DNA from: Sphingobacterium sp. FBM7-1
Lineage (GTDB): Bacteria > Bacteroidota > Bacteroidia > Sphingobacteriales > Sphingobacteriaceae
Assembly (NCBI RefSeq): GCF_020687765.1
Contig: NZ_JAJEWJ010000011.1
Span: 1-64,000 of the forward strand
Length of the DNA: 64,000 nt
Direction: 5' to 3'
Shown: positions 1 through 9,252 of the stretch, in pieces
Layout: each line of letters opens with the position of its first letter
Position numbering within the stretch: position 1 is the first letter of the stretch
The notes under the pieces: generated by a model
The model's database searches: none
What the model saw: the letters and a program-made list of their open reading frames with translations, nothing else
Told to the model about the DNA's origin: nothing
Translations under genes and position numbers: made by a program

Positions 1-52
1 ATTCCTTAAGGATCTTACTGATCTGCTCTGGTTTGAATCGTTTTCCTTTCAT
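1..52 (-). mobile_element. IS3-type transposase OrfA, 5' end only (cut by window edge)
   Basis: Read on the minus strand, the first 52 bases start with ATG and encode MKGKRFKPEQISKILKE, open to the window edge. This matches the conserved N-terminus of IS3-family OrfA helix-turn-helix proteins (pattern M-K-x-x-R-F-x-x-E-Q-I-x-x-I-L-K-E). Only 17 residues are visible, so subgroup and integrity cannot be judged. I see no convincing terminal inverted repeat between this start and the neighbouring gene, although a short CTGTTA/TAACAG pair lies in the upstream 45 bases. A bona fide helix-turn-helix protein of another kind is possible but less likely. Confidence 0.55.
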
Positions 53-89
53 AATACACTGTTAAAGTTATTAATCATTTTTCTATTCT

Positions 90-530
90 CTAACAGTCTT
101 TTTTTAGGGGAAGCTTACAGGCAGTATTATTGATTACCCTCTGATGGTTATAATGCTTTGACAATAGGTCTATATCATTTTGATAAAAAAAATATACAAA
201 AGCATCTCCTAATGCTTTTATTGTGTTGACAATAAAATCTATTCCTTCTTTAAATTTCGAAAGTAGCCTAACCTTTGATAAAAACCAATCGCGATTATAT
301 TTACTTCTGTTTGTAATAATTCTCTTTTCTTCAGAAATTATTTGATCTCTAATCGAGTGTAAATCAAAAATTGTTTCAGCTAGTTTTTCTTGAAACTCAA
401 CGATATTAGTCCCTAAGTTTGTCCTTTTTGTCTTAAACTCTTTAATATCAATTAATATGCCCCAACAAATATTGATCTTATCTTCTGCTTTATCAAAAGC
501 ATTTTTTACGGCTTTCTTCGTTAATTTCAT
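90..530 (-). CDS. Hypothetical protein, AT-rich, 146 aa
   Basis: A 146-residue lysine- and isoleucine-rich protein with no signal peptide, starting from an ATG. I do not recognise a family. The central part (about residues 30-80) looks helical and may form a coiled coil; around residues 95-115 it is hydrophobic and aromatic (IVNTIKALGDAFVYFFY), possibly one membrane-associated helix. It is much more AT-rich than the aconitase gene that follows. Its 3' end lies 38 bp from a transposase start on the same strand, so it belongs to accessory DNA at the window edge. The C-terminus could have been altered by the nearby insertion element, which cannot be checked here. Confidence 0.5.
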   Translation of the reverse strand: MKLTKKAVKNAFDKAEDKINICWGILIDIKEFKTKRTNLGTNIVEFQEKLAETIFDLHSIRDQIISEEKRIITNRSKYNRDWFLSKVRLLSKFKEGIDFIVNTIKALGDAFVYFFYQNDIDLLSKHYNHQRVINNTACKLPLKKDC

Positions 531-788
531 TTTAAATAAGATCTATTTTTAAACCAAATGATATTATCGAAATATAATAATTAATATTAAAACCTTCATT
601 AAAAACAAAATATGTCTATTATTTTACTCTGAATGTTAAAGATGGCACATACAAAATCTCATACAAATTCTTCTTTTATCACTAAACAACATTCTATACA
701 TATTTGGAAATCTTAAAATTTTGTGTGTTGATAAAGTTTTTACATTTCCAAAATCATAATGAAACCATATATTTCATTATGAAAATGT

Positions 789-807
789 GAATTCTGCTCG
801 GGGCTAC
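789..807 (+). other. Possible 3' tail of a tRNA gene (attachment-site scar)
   Basis: The string GAATTCTGCTCGGGGCTAC looks like the 3' T-arm/acceptor end of a tRNA gene and is followed after 11 bases by a strong terminator, as real tRNA genes often are. No tRNA body precedes it; the upstream DNA is AT-rich and non-coding. Such orphan tails are left where an integrative element recombined into a tRNA 3' end. The T-loop consensus is not intact, so this is a weak call that rests on resemblance only. Confidence 0.2.
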
Positions 808-818
808 AATTTTTAACG

Positions 819-855
819 AAAAACGCCGAAATCTTTAAGACTTCGGCGTTTTTTT
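819..855. terminator. Rho-independent terminator
   Basis: A 12-bp stem (AAAAACGCCGAA paired with TTCGGCGTTTTT) with an 11-nt loop is followed by a T-run on the + strand; the A-rich 5' flank makes it usable on the minus strand too. No gene on the + strand ends immediately upstream, so its partner gene is unclear. Confidence 0.75.
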
Positions 856-989
856 GTTTTCTCTAATCTTTTAAACTAGAACAGCCTAAAGATTTAACTT
901 AAAACTGGTAATGTTCGCCTCGTCTACGGAAGGTATTCGGCAAATATAGGAGAAAGCTTGCAGAAGACTTCGAAAAAGTTAGGGCATTT

Positions 990-1112
990 CTTCGGCATTT
1001 CTTCGGCAGCGCTTCGGGTGTTCTTCGACTAGCAGCCGAAGAAACCCGAAGCGGAGTCGAACAACAGTCGAAGCGGACTCGAAGCCTACCCGAAGCAGTC
1101 TCGAAGCGGAGT
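990..1112. repeat. 11-bp-period CTTCG/CGAAG repeat array in two opposed halves
   Basis: Four units beginning CTTCG start at 990, 1001, 1012 and 1023. Then come units beginning CGAAG (one CGAAC) at 1037, 1047, 1058, 1069, 1080, 1091 and 1102. The typical right-hand unit is CGAAGCGGAGT. Spacing is 11 bp, with 10 bp at one junction, so the core word recurs once per helical turn. The two halves are inverted relative to each other around about 1035, so the array can fold into a long imperfect hairpin. It lies about 90 bp upstream of the aconitase start. A 73-codon minus-strand reading frame across it (899-1120) is explained by the repeat and is not called as a gene. Confidence 0.85.
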
Positions 1113-1198
1113 TTTCCCAAAGTTTATTTATATTCCTGATTTCAAACAATATGTGTTATATTGGGGTTATCCCGTAAAATGAACGAAACTAACACATC

Positions 1199-3925
1199 AT
1201 GACACACAAAATAGCTCCACTTAAAAAATTACAAGAGAACGGTAAGAATATTCATCGATTACCATTTTCGATTCGGATTCTTTTAGAAAATGTCCTTCGA
1301 AATCATGACGGCTTTGCGGTAACCGATGATCATGTGGATATATTGACAAACTGGAATGCTTCGGGCACGGACAAAGATATCCCTTTTAAGCCAGCTCGTG
1401 TATTGATGCAAGATTTTACAGGTGTACCTGCGGTTGTGGACATTACTTCAATCCGAGCGGAATTTGTACGAAAGGGAGGCGATGGAGCCAAAATTAACCC
1501 TGCTATTCCGGTTGACCTAGTCATAGACCATTCGGTACAAGTAGATTATTTTGGGACAGATTATTCTTATCAGGAAAACGTAAAATTGGAGTATGAGCGA
1601 AATGCGGAACGGTATCAGCTGCTAAAGTGGGCCCAGCAGGGCTTGGACAACTTGACGGTGGTTCCGCCCGGCATGGGTATCTGCCATCAAGTGAACTTGG
1701 AGTACTTGGCGAAAGGTATTGTAGAGCGGGATGGTTGGGCTTTTCCGGACACTTTGGTCGGAACAGATTCCCATACCCCGATGGTAAATGGTATCGGCGT
1801 TCTGGGTTGGGGTGTAGGAGGAATTGAAGCCGAAGCAGCCATGCTAGGGCAGCCGGTATATTTCACCTGTCCGCAAGTAGTTGGTCTAAAACTCACCGGC
1901 GAAATTCCCGCGGGTTGCACGGCGACGGATATGGTTTTGTCCATAACAAAAATACTGAGAGATACGGGGGTCGTGGGGAAATTTGTAGAAGTATTTGGTG
2001 ATGGTTTGGATAAATTAACCGTTACCGACCGCGCTACAATCTCGAATATGTCGCCTGAGTTTGGCTGCACGGTAACTTACTTTCCTATCGACGATCAAAC
2101 GCTTGATTATATGGCGCGGACGAACCGTTCTACAGCGCAAATTGAACTAGTACGAAAGTATTGCCAGGAAAATATGCTTTGGCGGACGGGAAATGAAGAG
2201 ATTGAATACTCTAGGATTGTAGAGTTAGATCTCACTACATTAGAACCCACCGTCGCGGGTCCCAAACGGCCACAAGACAAAATTCTAGTGAAAGATCTGC
2301 AGTCCACTTTTCGCACCGTTCTCGACCAAGATTTTCAAAGAAACTACGTCCCATTTGATGATCGAAGGGAACATGCTTGGTTAAACGAGGGGGGCTCTGG
2401 TACCCAATTTGTTAGGGAAGAGACGGAAGAACATAATGAAACCGTGACCACAGCCGCCGCCGATTTACGGAGCGTAAAGATTAAATTAAAAAATGGCGAA
2501 TACCGGCTGAGTGACGGAAGTATTGTGATCGCTGCGATCACCAGCTGTACAAACACCTCTAACCCCAGTGTCATGATAGGTGCTGGATTGGTCGCTAAGA
2601 AGGCTGTTGAAAAAGGACTTCGCACCCGATCCTGGGTTAAAACAAGCCTAGCTCCGGGATCGAAGGTGGTTACAAAGTATTTAGAGCGCTCGGGTTTATC
2701 CACCGATTTGGAAGCGCTGCGGTTTCATACGGTAGGCTATGGCTGTACCTCATGTATAGGCAATAGCGGGCCTTTGCCGCCGCATATCGCGGAGGCTATT
2801 GATAACAGTGAAATGGTAGTCGCTTCAGTCCTATCCGGAAACAGGAATTTCGAAGCACGTGTTCACCCGCAGGTGAAAATGAACTTCTTAATGTCTCCTA
2901 TGCTGGTAGTTGCTTATGCGCTTATCGGTCGTGTCGATGTGAATCTAATGGAAGACCCCTTATCCTACGATCCGAATGGGAATCCGATTTATCTAAAGGA
3001 TATTTGGCCTACGCAAGAGGAAATCAATCAAACGATCCAAGAAGCCATGCGGAAAGAGGATTTTGAAGAGGTGTACGATGTTATATTTGACGGGGATGAA
3101 GAATGGAAAAAGCTCGCAGCCCCTCAAGGTAAGGAATTCATTTGGGATGATGCTTCTACGTATATCCGGGAGGCTCCCTTCTTTAAAGATCTACCGACTG
3201 AACCCGTAGCACTTACCGAAATTGAAAAGGCTAGAGTTCTCTTATATTTAGGCGATTCGGTGACGACCGATCATATCTCACCGGCCGGCTCCTTCAACGA
3301 GGAAAGTGCGGCAGGAAAGTATCTGTTGAGCCAGGGAATTGATCGGAAGGATTTTAATTCGTATGGTTCCCGACGAGGAAATCATGAAGTCATGATGCGT
3401 GGTACGTTTGCGAACGTTCGTATCCGAAACAAGGTTACCGACCGAGAAGGTGGTTATGCTATGTATTTTCCGACGAAAGAAACCTTGACGGTTTACGATA
3501 CCGCGATGCGATATCAGGCCGATGGCACGCCATTGGTGGTTTTAGCGGGGAAAGACTATGGAAGCGGTTCGTCACGAGATTGGGCTGCAAAAGGTTCTCG
3601 CCTGTTAGGTATCCGAGCGGTAATTGCTGAAAGTTTCGAGCGAATCCATCGCAGTAACCTCGTGGGGATGGGGATACTGCCTGTAGAGTTCCCTGCAGGA
3701 GAAAGTGCACAATCATTAGGTTTGACAGGAGAGGAAGAAATCAATATAACAGGAATAACGAGTGACTTGAAGCCCTTTAAGATGGTAAAAATCCGCGCGG
3801 TAAAAGCATCGGGAGAAGTCGTTGAGTTTGATGCCCGAGCTCGGTTAGATTCTGATATCGATGTGGAATATTTTAAACACGGAGGCATCCTCCAATATGT
3901 TTTAAGAAGTTATTTAAGCCGATAG
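1199..3925 (+). CDS. acnA: Aconitate hydratase (AcnA/IRP1 type)
   Basis: Cytoplasmic [4Fe-4S] enzyme of the TCA and glyoxylate cycles that isomerises citrate and isocitrate. The 908-residue length matches the AcnA/IRP1 branch (about 890-910 aa), not AcnB. The three cluster ligands are visible: Cys450 in SCTNTSNPSVM, and Cys516 and Cys519 in GCTSCIGNSG. The substrate-binding motifs VGTDSHTPMVNGIGVLG near residue 185 and GSSRDWAAKG in the C-terminal swivelling domain (near residue 785) are present. It stands alone: a repeat array lies upstream and an operator-bearing gap downstream. It is housekeeping rather than part of the pectin region, although its product pathway receives carbon from it. 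Confidence 0.98.
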   Translation: MTHKIAPLKKLQENGKNIHRLPFSIRILLENVLRNHDGFAVTDDHVDILTNWNASGTDKDIPFKPARVLMQDFTGVPAVVDITSIRAEFVRKGGDGAKINPAIPVDLVIDHSVQVDYFGTDYSYQENVKLEYERNAERYQLLKWAQQGLDNLTVVPPGMGICHQVNLEYLAKGIVERDGWAFPDTLVGTDSHTPMVNGIGVLGWGVGGIEAEAAMLGQPVYFTCPQVVGLKLTGEIPAGCTATDMVLSITKILRDTGVVGKFVEVFGDGLDKLTVTDRATISNMSPEFGCTVTYFPIDDQTLDYMARTNRSTAQIELVRKYCQENMLWRTGNEEIEYSRIVELDLTTLEPTVAGPKRPQDKILVKDLQSTFRTVLDQDFQRNYVPFDDRREHAWLNEGGSGTQFVREETEEHNETVTTAAADLRSVKIKLKNGEYRLSDGSIVIAAITSCTNTSNPSVMIGAGLVAKKAVEKGLRTRSWVKTSLAPGSKVVTKYLERSGLSTDLEALRFHTVGYGCTSCIGNSGPLPPHIAEAIDNSEMVVASVLSGNRNFEARVHPQVKMNFLMSPMLVVAYALIGRVDVNLMEDPLSYDPNGNPIYLKDIWPTQEEINQTIQEAMRKEDFEEVYDVIFDGDEEWKKLAAPQGKEFIWDDASTYIREAPFFKDLPTEPVALTEIEKARVLLYLGDSVTTDHISPAGSFNEESAAGKYLLSQGIDRKDFNSYGSRRGNHEVMMRGTFANVRIRNKVTDREGGYAMYFPTKETLTVYDTAMRYQADGTPLVVLAGKDYGSGSSRDWAAKGSRLLGIRAVIAESFERIHRSNLVGMGILPVEFPAGESAQSLGLTGEEEINITGITSDLKPFKMVKIRAVKASGEVVEFDARARLDSDIDVEYFKHGGILQYVLRSYLSR

Positions 3926-3999
3926 AGGCAAATCATCGGCTACTTTACCCCATTAACTACGGCAAGAAAATGTGACGAATAGCTGTCCTGTACTGTCCT

Positions 4000-4023
4000 G
4001 CAAACGTTGCCGGTAACGTTTGC
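4000..4023. promoter_or_regulatory. LacI-type operator palindrome, copy 1 (upstream of SusC-1)
   Basis: A 24-bp inverted repeat with half-site GCAAACGTTGCC and one mismatch in the right arm (GGTAAC instead of GGCAAC). Near-identical copies occur at 17564, 49520 and 51431. CpG-centred palindromes built on GCAAACG resemble LacI/PurR-family operators. It ends 218 bp before the SusC-1 start. The rest of the 3926-4241 gap holds only an 11-bp inverted repeat (3959-3969 with 4040-4050) that brackets this site, plus AT-rich promoter-like DNA. A T-run follows, so a terminator role for aconitase is the alternative reading. Confidence 0.7.
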
Positions 4024-4241
4024 GTGCTTTTTGTTCCTATTTCTTGCCGTTTACTAACCTTATTACCTTATAATTGCAATAGGATATTAAAGCTAACAAG
4101 ATATAAACATAAGTGCAACTGATGTTTACACCAATTGAATCTGTTTAAAATCCAACCAAAATGTAATGTAATATAATCTGTAAAAAGATTATCGTTCTTA
4201 TAATTTTCAGTAACCAGTTTAATCATTTATTAACAATTATC

Positions 4242-7200
4242 ATGAGGAAATTTAAAGCTTTATTGCTGATGCTTTTCGTCATTCAGTGTGTTTTTGCACA
4301 AGAACGGACGATTTCGGGTACAGTGCATGACGAAGACCGAATACCGATGGCAGGAGTCACGGTAAAAGTGAAAGGCATGAATCAACAAACAAGTACAGAT
4401 GATAGCGGATACTTTACGATCGCTATTCCGAATGGAGGTAATGTTCTTGTATTTAGTTCTATTGGATATTTGGAGCAGGAGCAAAATATTCAAGGAAACA
4501 CTAAGATTTCAGTTACTATGCGAGCCGATGCCGCAGGCCTAGATGAAGTCGTCGTTATCGGTTATGGCTCCGTGAGAAGGAAGGACCTTACTGGAGCGGT
4601 TGCCTCGGTAGATGCAAAGACGATTACAGCGGCTCCCGTGTCTTCCGCTTTGGAAGCTATCCAAGGCCGTGTAGCTGGCTTGAATATCAACACAACTGAG
4701 GGGTCGCCGGATGCGGAACTCACTGTCCGGGTGCGAGGAGGAGGGTCTATCACACAAGACAACTCACCCTTGTATATTGTCGATGGTTTCCCAGTTAGTT
4801 CGATAGCAGATATTGCACCCCAAGACATTGAGTCTATCGATATTCTAAAAGATGCGTCTTCCACAGCAATATATGGTGCGCGTGGGGCGAACGGGGTTAT
4901 TCTTGTGACCACAAAAGGCGGCAAAACAGGTAAAACAGCGATCAGCTTTAACGTATTTACCGGCTCTCGCAATTTGGCCAACAAACTTGATGTGCTCTCG
5001 CCGCTAGACTATGTTACTTGGCAATACGAACATTCGCTTTTGGCTAACAAGCCGGAAAATTATACCCAATATTTCGGAAACTATCAGGATATCGATCTTT
5101 ATGCGGATGTCGAGCCGAATGACTGGCAGGAGATTATATTTGGAAGGACAGGAACGACATATAATCAGAACTTGAACCTCAGCGGTGGCGGAGAGAAAAC
5201 GCGGTTTAGCGTGAGCCACAGCTTTGTAAAAGACCGGGCGATTATGCAGATGTCGGATTTTCAGCGCCACAATGCGAATTTTAAACTGAATCATAAGTTA
5301 TACGATAATTTAACGTTGGATATTGGTGCACGTTATTCGGATACGCAAGTGAATGGTGGCGGGATGAACGAGCAGAACGAAGTTTCTTCGGCCGATTCCC
5401 GGCTAAAGTACGCCATGTTATATCCGCCGTTTCCGGTAGCCGGCCTAACGACAACGACCGAAACAGATGACGATTTTAACTTATACAGTCCGATTGTAGC
5501 CATTTCTGATAATGATCAATATTACAGAAGAAAAACGGTTAACTTAAACGCAGCCCTCTCCTATCAGGTGTTGCCGAACCTCCGTTTACGTTCTGAATTT
5601 GGCTACGATAACTATCGAAATGATCAGGATCGGTTTTACGGAGCAACGACCTACTACGTTCGTAACGTGCCCGCTGCGGACTATCAGGACAAACCAGGTC
5701 TGATATTGACTAACACGAGCCGTAACGGTTGGCGGAATACGAATACGGCAACTTATACCTTGGATGATATGATTGGCGAGGACCATAAGTTGAACGTCAT
5801 GGTTGGACAAGAGTATTTATTTACCGAAAATCAAGTGTTGACCAATGCCATTCACAATTTCCCGGAATCTTTCTCCTTTGAGGATGCGCGAAAATTGACG
5901 ACACAAGGCGTACCAAATTCCGTTGATAATAACTTCTCTCCGGATGATAAACTATTGTCTTTCTTCGGTCGTGCAAATTATGATTTCAGAGGGAAATACC
6001 TGTTGAGTGCAACCTTTCGGGCGGACGGTTCTTCAAAATTTTCCCAGGATAACTGGTGGGGCTATTTCCCTTCCATCTCGGGAGCATGGCGTTTATCCGA
6101 TGAGGAGTTTTTATCCGATGCTAAGACCTGGTTAACGGACATGAAACTTCGGGCTAGTTACGGAACGGCAGGGAACAACCGCATTCCTTCCGGCTTGCTG
6201 GTGCAGACTTTTAATAACTCCACGACAAATTGGGTGAATGGTTATGATAACTATTGGGCGGCGTCCAAAACAATGGCGAATCCCGATCTAAAATGGGAAA
6301 CAACAGTTACGCGAAACATTGGTTTAGATTTTACCTTGTGGAATGGCCGTTTGAGCGGAACCATTGATGCCTATCATAATAAAACGAAAGATTTGCTTAT
6401 CGCCTTTCCTGTTGCCGGAACGGGCTACGACGTGCAATACCGTAACTTGGGTAACACGCAAAATAAAGGGTTAGAATTCACGCTGAATGGCGGAGTCGTT
6501 CGGAAAACAAACTTTGACCTATCTATCAATGCGAATATCGCTTTTAATCGTAATAAAGTATTGAGCCTAGGTGCAATTGAAAATATTCCCGGTACCTCGG
6601 GTTGGGCGTCCACGGCTATTGGAACGGATTACATGGTAGAGGTTGGTGCTCCTATAGGGCAGATGTACGGTTACCAAAGCGACGGTCGATATGAAGTGTC
6701 AGATTTTGAAAGGTATGATGCGGGATCCAATCAATGGGTTTTAAAAGAAGGTGTGACAGATGGAAGAGAGCTTGTCGGCTTGATCCGTCCGGGTTCTATG
6801 AAAATAAAAGATCTAGATGGAGACGGTAAAGTTAGTGTTGCTGACAGAACCATCATTGGAAATGCAAACCCATTGCATACGGGCGGGTTTTCAATCACCT
6901 CACGGGTTTACAACTTTGATTTTGCGACCTATTTTACCTGGAGTTACGGCAATGATATCTACAATGCAAATAAGATCGAATATACTTCGACCAGCCAATA
7001 TAATTCCCGCAACATGATCGATGCAGTCGCAAGCGGTTCGCGCTGGACAAATCTTCGTCCGGACGGAACGATCAGTAACGATCCGGCCGAGCTGGAAGCC
7101 ATGAACGCAAATACCACGATGTGGTCACCTTATACACGTTCATTTACGTTTAGCGACTGGGCAGTGGAAGATGGTTCGTTCTTGAGGCTCTCCACAGCGA

Positions 7201-7418
7201 CGATCGGTTATACTTTTCCACAATCGATTACTTCGAAACTGAAAATGCAGAATCTGCGGATTTACGCTTCGGGTTATAACCTGTTGTTATTCACGGATTA
7301 TAGCGGTTTTGATCCAGAAGTTTCTACACGTCGGAGAACACCACTGACACCGGGTGTAGATTATTCAGCCTATCCGAAAAGTAGGTCCTTTGTATTTGGT
7401 TTGAATGTGAATTTTTAA
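4242..7418 (+). CDS. SusC/RagA-family TonB-linked outer-membrane transporter (SusC-1)
   Basis: Imports oligosaccharides across the outer membrane with its SusD partner, powered by TonB. A signal peptide (MRKFKALLLMLFVIQCVFAQ) is followed by a carboxypeptidase-regulatory-like beta-sandwich (about residues 23-90), a plug domain that begins after LDEVVVIGYGSVRRKDLTG and carries the IRVRGGGS-type and SPLYIVDG motifs, then the 22-strand barrel ending in an aromatic C-terminus (FVFGLNVNF). The 1058-aa length is typical. It heads a (+) unit with SusD-1 (10-bp gap) and a beta-helix lipoprotein, under the palindrome at 4000. The neighbouring pectate lyase suggests pectic oligomers as cargo (inference). 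Confidence 0.96.
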   Translation: MRKFKALLLMLFVIQCVFAQERTISGTVHDEDRIPMAGVTVKVKGMNQQTSTDDSGYFTIAIPNGGNVLVFSSIGYLEQEQNIQGNTKISVTMRADAAGLDEVVVIGYGSVRRKDLTGAVASVDAKTITAAPVSSALEAIQGRVAGLNINTTEGSPDAELTVRVRGGGSITQDNSPLYIVDGFPVSSIADIAPQDIESIDILKDASSTAIYGARGANGVILVTTKGGKTGKTAISFNVFTGSRNLANKLDVLSPLDYVTWQYEHSLLANKPENYTQYFGNYQDIDLYADVEPNDWQEIIFGRTGTTYNQNLNLSGGGEKTRFSVSHSFVKDRAIMQMSDFQRHNANFKLNHKLYDNLTLDIGARYSDTQVNGGGMNEQNEVSSADSRLKYAMLYPPFPVAGLTTTTETDDDFNLYSPIVAISDNDQYYRRKTVNLNAALSYQVLPNLRLRSEFGYDNYRNDQDRFYGATTYYVRNVPAADYQDKPGLILTNTSRNGWRNTNTATYTLDDMIGEDHKLNVMVGQEYLFTENQVLTNAIHNFPESFSFEDARKLTTQGVPNSVDNNFSPDDKLLSFFGRANYDFRGKYLLSATFRADGSSKFSQDNWWGYFPSISGAWRLSDEEFLSDAKTWLTDMKLRASYGTAGNNRIPSGLLVQTFNNSTTNWVNGYDNYWAASKTMANPDLKWETTVTRNIGLDFTLWNGRLSGTIDAYHNKTKDLLIAFPVAGTGYDVQYRNLGNTQNKGLEFTLNGGVVRKTNFDLSINANIAFNRNKVLSLGAIENIPGTSGWASTAIGTDYMVEVGAPIGQMYGYQSDGRYEVSDFERYDAGSNQWVLKEGVTDGRELVGLIRPGSMKIKDLDGDGKVSVADRTIIGNANPLHTGGFSITSRVYNFDFATYFTWSYGNDIYNANKIEYTSTSQYNSRNMIDAVASGSRWTNLRPDGTISNDPAELEAMNANTTMWSPYTRSFTFSDWAVEDGSFLRLSTATIGYTFPQSITSKLKMQNLRIYASGYNLLLFTDYSGFDPEVSTRRRTPLTPGVDYSAYPKSRSFVFGLNVNF

Positions 7419-7428
7419 TTTGAAAGAA

Positions 7429-9234
7429 ATGAAGCGAATTATAAATATAGCTGTGTTGGCCGCAGCGGTTTTATCGGTAGCGGGATGTAAAGACGTGTTG
7501 GAAGCGCCGACAAAGTCTTCCTTAGATGAGTCTGTCATTTTCTCTTCCCCGAGCTTGGCGGAAGGTATTATCCCTGGGATTATTCAATCTTTTGGGGAGA
7601 CGAACTCTTATCGGGGAAGGTATCTCGTTTATTACGGCACGAACACGGATGTGGAGATCCATAACTCTCTTAAATCCATAGATGATGATAAATCGAGGTT
7701 GGGTAATTACAATACCAATTTCGATAATGGTCAAATGAATACAAACAATAATGCTTATGCGAAATTCTATGAGGGAATTGAGCGAGCAAATATGGCAATA
7801 CGTGGCTTACGGACCTACGGGAATGTAGAAACGAATGCACAAATGGCACAAATATTAGGTGAAGTTCTCGTTCTTCGCGCTGTATTATATAGTGATTTGA
7901 TCAAAGGCTGGGGAGATGTCCCGGCACGGTTCGAACCTATCAATACTGAGACTACATATTTGCCGCGAGCTGATCGAGACACGATTTATAAGCAGTTACT
8001 AATGGATTTGGAAGAGGCAGCGAGTTTATTACCTTGGCCCAATGAATCCTCTAAGACTTCTTCCGTGGAACATGTCAGCAAAGCATTTGCGAAAGGACTT
8101 CGGGCACGACTGGCATTGGCAGCGGGAGGTTATGCACAACGGCTAGATGGTACGGTTCGGCTGAGTCAAGATCCGGATCTTTCAAAAGAGAAGATGTATG
8201 CGTTGGCTAAACAAGAGTGTCTGGACATTATTAATAGCAACACGCAGCGTTTATTAGGTTTTGAAGAAGTTTTCCGTCGTTTTAACCAAGAAAACCTAGC
8301 GGCTGGCGGAGAATCCATGTGGGAAATCCCCTTTAGCGAAGGGCGAGGACGTGTCATTTTTGATTTAGGAGTTCGCCATTTAAAAACTAGCCAATATACA
8401 GGACAAAATAGAGGAGGTACGGTGGGACCGAATCCTATTATGTTGTATGAGTTCGATAAAGATGATGCGCGGCGCTTTGTTTCCATCGTTCCTTACGAAT
8501 GGGATCGTGCTGGTGATGTAGCCGATGCAGGGGCTTTCCAAACTCCATCATCGCTTGGACGCCTCTACTTTGGCAAGTATCGGTACGAATGGATGGGTCG
8601 ACGTGTTACTTCGACCAATGACGACGGTCTTAACTGGATGTATATGCGTTATGCAGATGTCGTATTGATGGCTGCGGAAGCAATCAATGAACTCGACGGA
8701 CCGCAAGCTGCAGCACCGTATCTGAAAATGATATTGGATCGCGCATTCCCCGCAAATATGACTAAAGCTGCAGATTTTTTAGCTGAAGCCACGGTGTCAA
8801 AAGCGACATTTTTTGATGCTATTGTGGATCAACGAGCTCTGGAGTTTACGGGAGAGATGTTGCGCAAAGGGGATCTTATTCGTTGGAATCTGCTCGGCAC
8901 CAAACTGGCTGAAGCGAAGGAGAAACTTCAGCAATTGGAAAACCGGACTGGAAAGTACGCGAACCTACCGGAAAAGATCTATTACCAAACCAATGATGAT
9001 GACGAAACCATCACGATTTACGGTTTAAACTTCGGAGATACAGATGCTGCTGGTGCTGCGCTGAATTATTCTGAAAGTAAAACCTGGACGATGGTAGGTA
9101 GTAGTGATGCAAACACATTATGGGATGCACTGGTTTACCCAGGCAAAGATCCGAATAAACAGCAATATTGGCCGATTTGGCAGTTTTTTATTGAAAACTC
9201 GAACGGCTTGTTGAATAACGATCATTTAAATTAA
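7429..9234 (+). CDS. SusD/RagB-family nutrient-binding lipoprotein (SusD-1)
   Basis: Surface glycan-binding lid of the SusCD pair. I chose the ATG at 7429 over the in-frame TTG at 7420 because it gives a clean lipoprotein signal peptide (MKRIINIAVLAAAVLSVAGC), with the lipidated Cys at residue 20. Length is then 601 aa, usual for SusD. The TPR-like helical fold is suggested by features such as ALRGLRTYGN, LRARLALAAGG and the C-terminal NLLGTKL/LRKGDLIRWN segment common to the family. It follows SusC-1 by 10 bp and so is co-transcribed. Ligand specificity cannot be read from sequence. Confidence 0.95.
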   Translation: MKRIINIAVLAAAVLSVAGCKDVLEAPTKSSLDESVIFSSPSLAEGIIPGIIQSFGETNSYRGRYLVYYGTNTDVEIHNSLKSIDDDKSRLGNYNTNFDNGQMNTNNNAYAKFYEGIERANMAIRGLRTYGNVETNAQMAQILGEVLVLRAVLYSDLIKGWGDVPARFEPINTETTYLPRADRDTIYKQLLMDLEEAASLLPWPNESSKTSSVEHVSKAFAKGLRARLALAAGGYAQRLDGTVRLSQDPDLSKEKMYALAKQECLDIINSNTQRLLGFEEVFRRFNQENLAAGGESMWEIPFSEGRGRVIFDLGVRHLKTSQYTGQNRGGTVGPNPIMLYEFDKDDARRFVSIVPYEWDRAGDVADAGAFQTPSSLGRLYFGKYRYEWMGRRVTSTNDDGLNWMYMRYADVVLMAAEAINELDGPQAAAPYLKMILDRAFPANMTKAADFLAEATVSKATFFDAIVDQRALEFTGEMLRKGDLIRWNLLGTKLAEAKEKLQQLENRTGKYANLPEKIYYQTNDDDETITIYGLNFGDTDAAGAALNYSESKTWTMVGSSDANTLWDALVYPGKDPNKQQYWPIWQFFIENSNGLLNNDHLN

Positions 9235-9252
9235 CCTTTAAGACGTTGAATC

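Noticed and set aside
990-1112. CRISPR array
   Set aside because: Units are 11 bp and contiguous, with no 25-40-bp repeats or spacers, and no cas genes are present.
899-1120. 73-codon minus-strand frame as a gene
   Set aside because: It lies across the 11-bp repeat array; its Arg/Ser-rich composition is produced by the repeat, and no start signal or family resemblance is seen.
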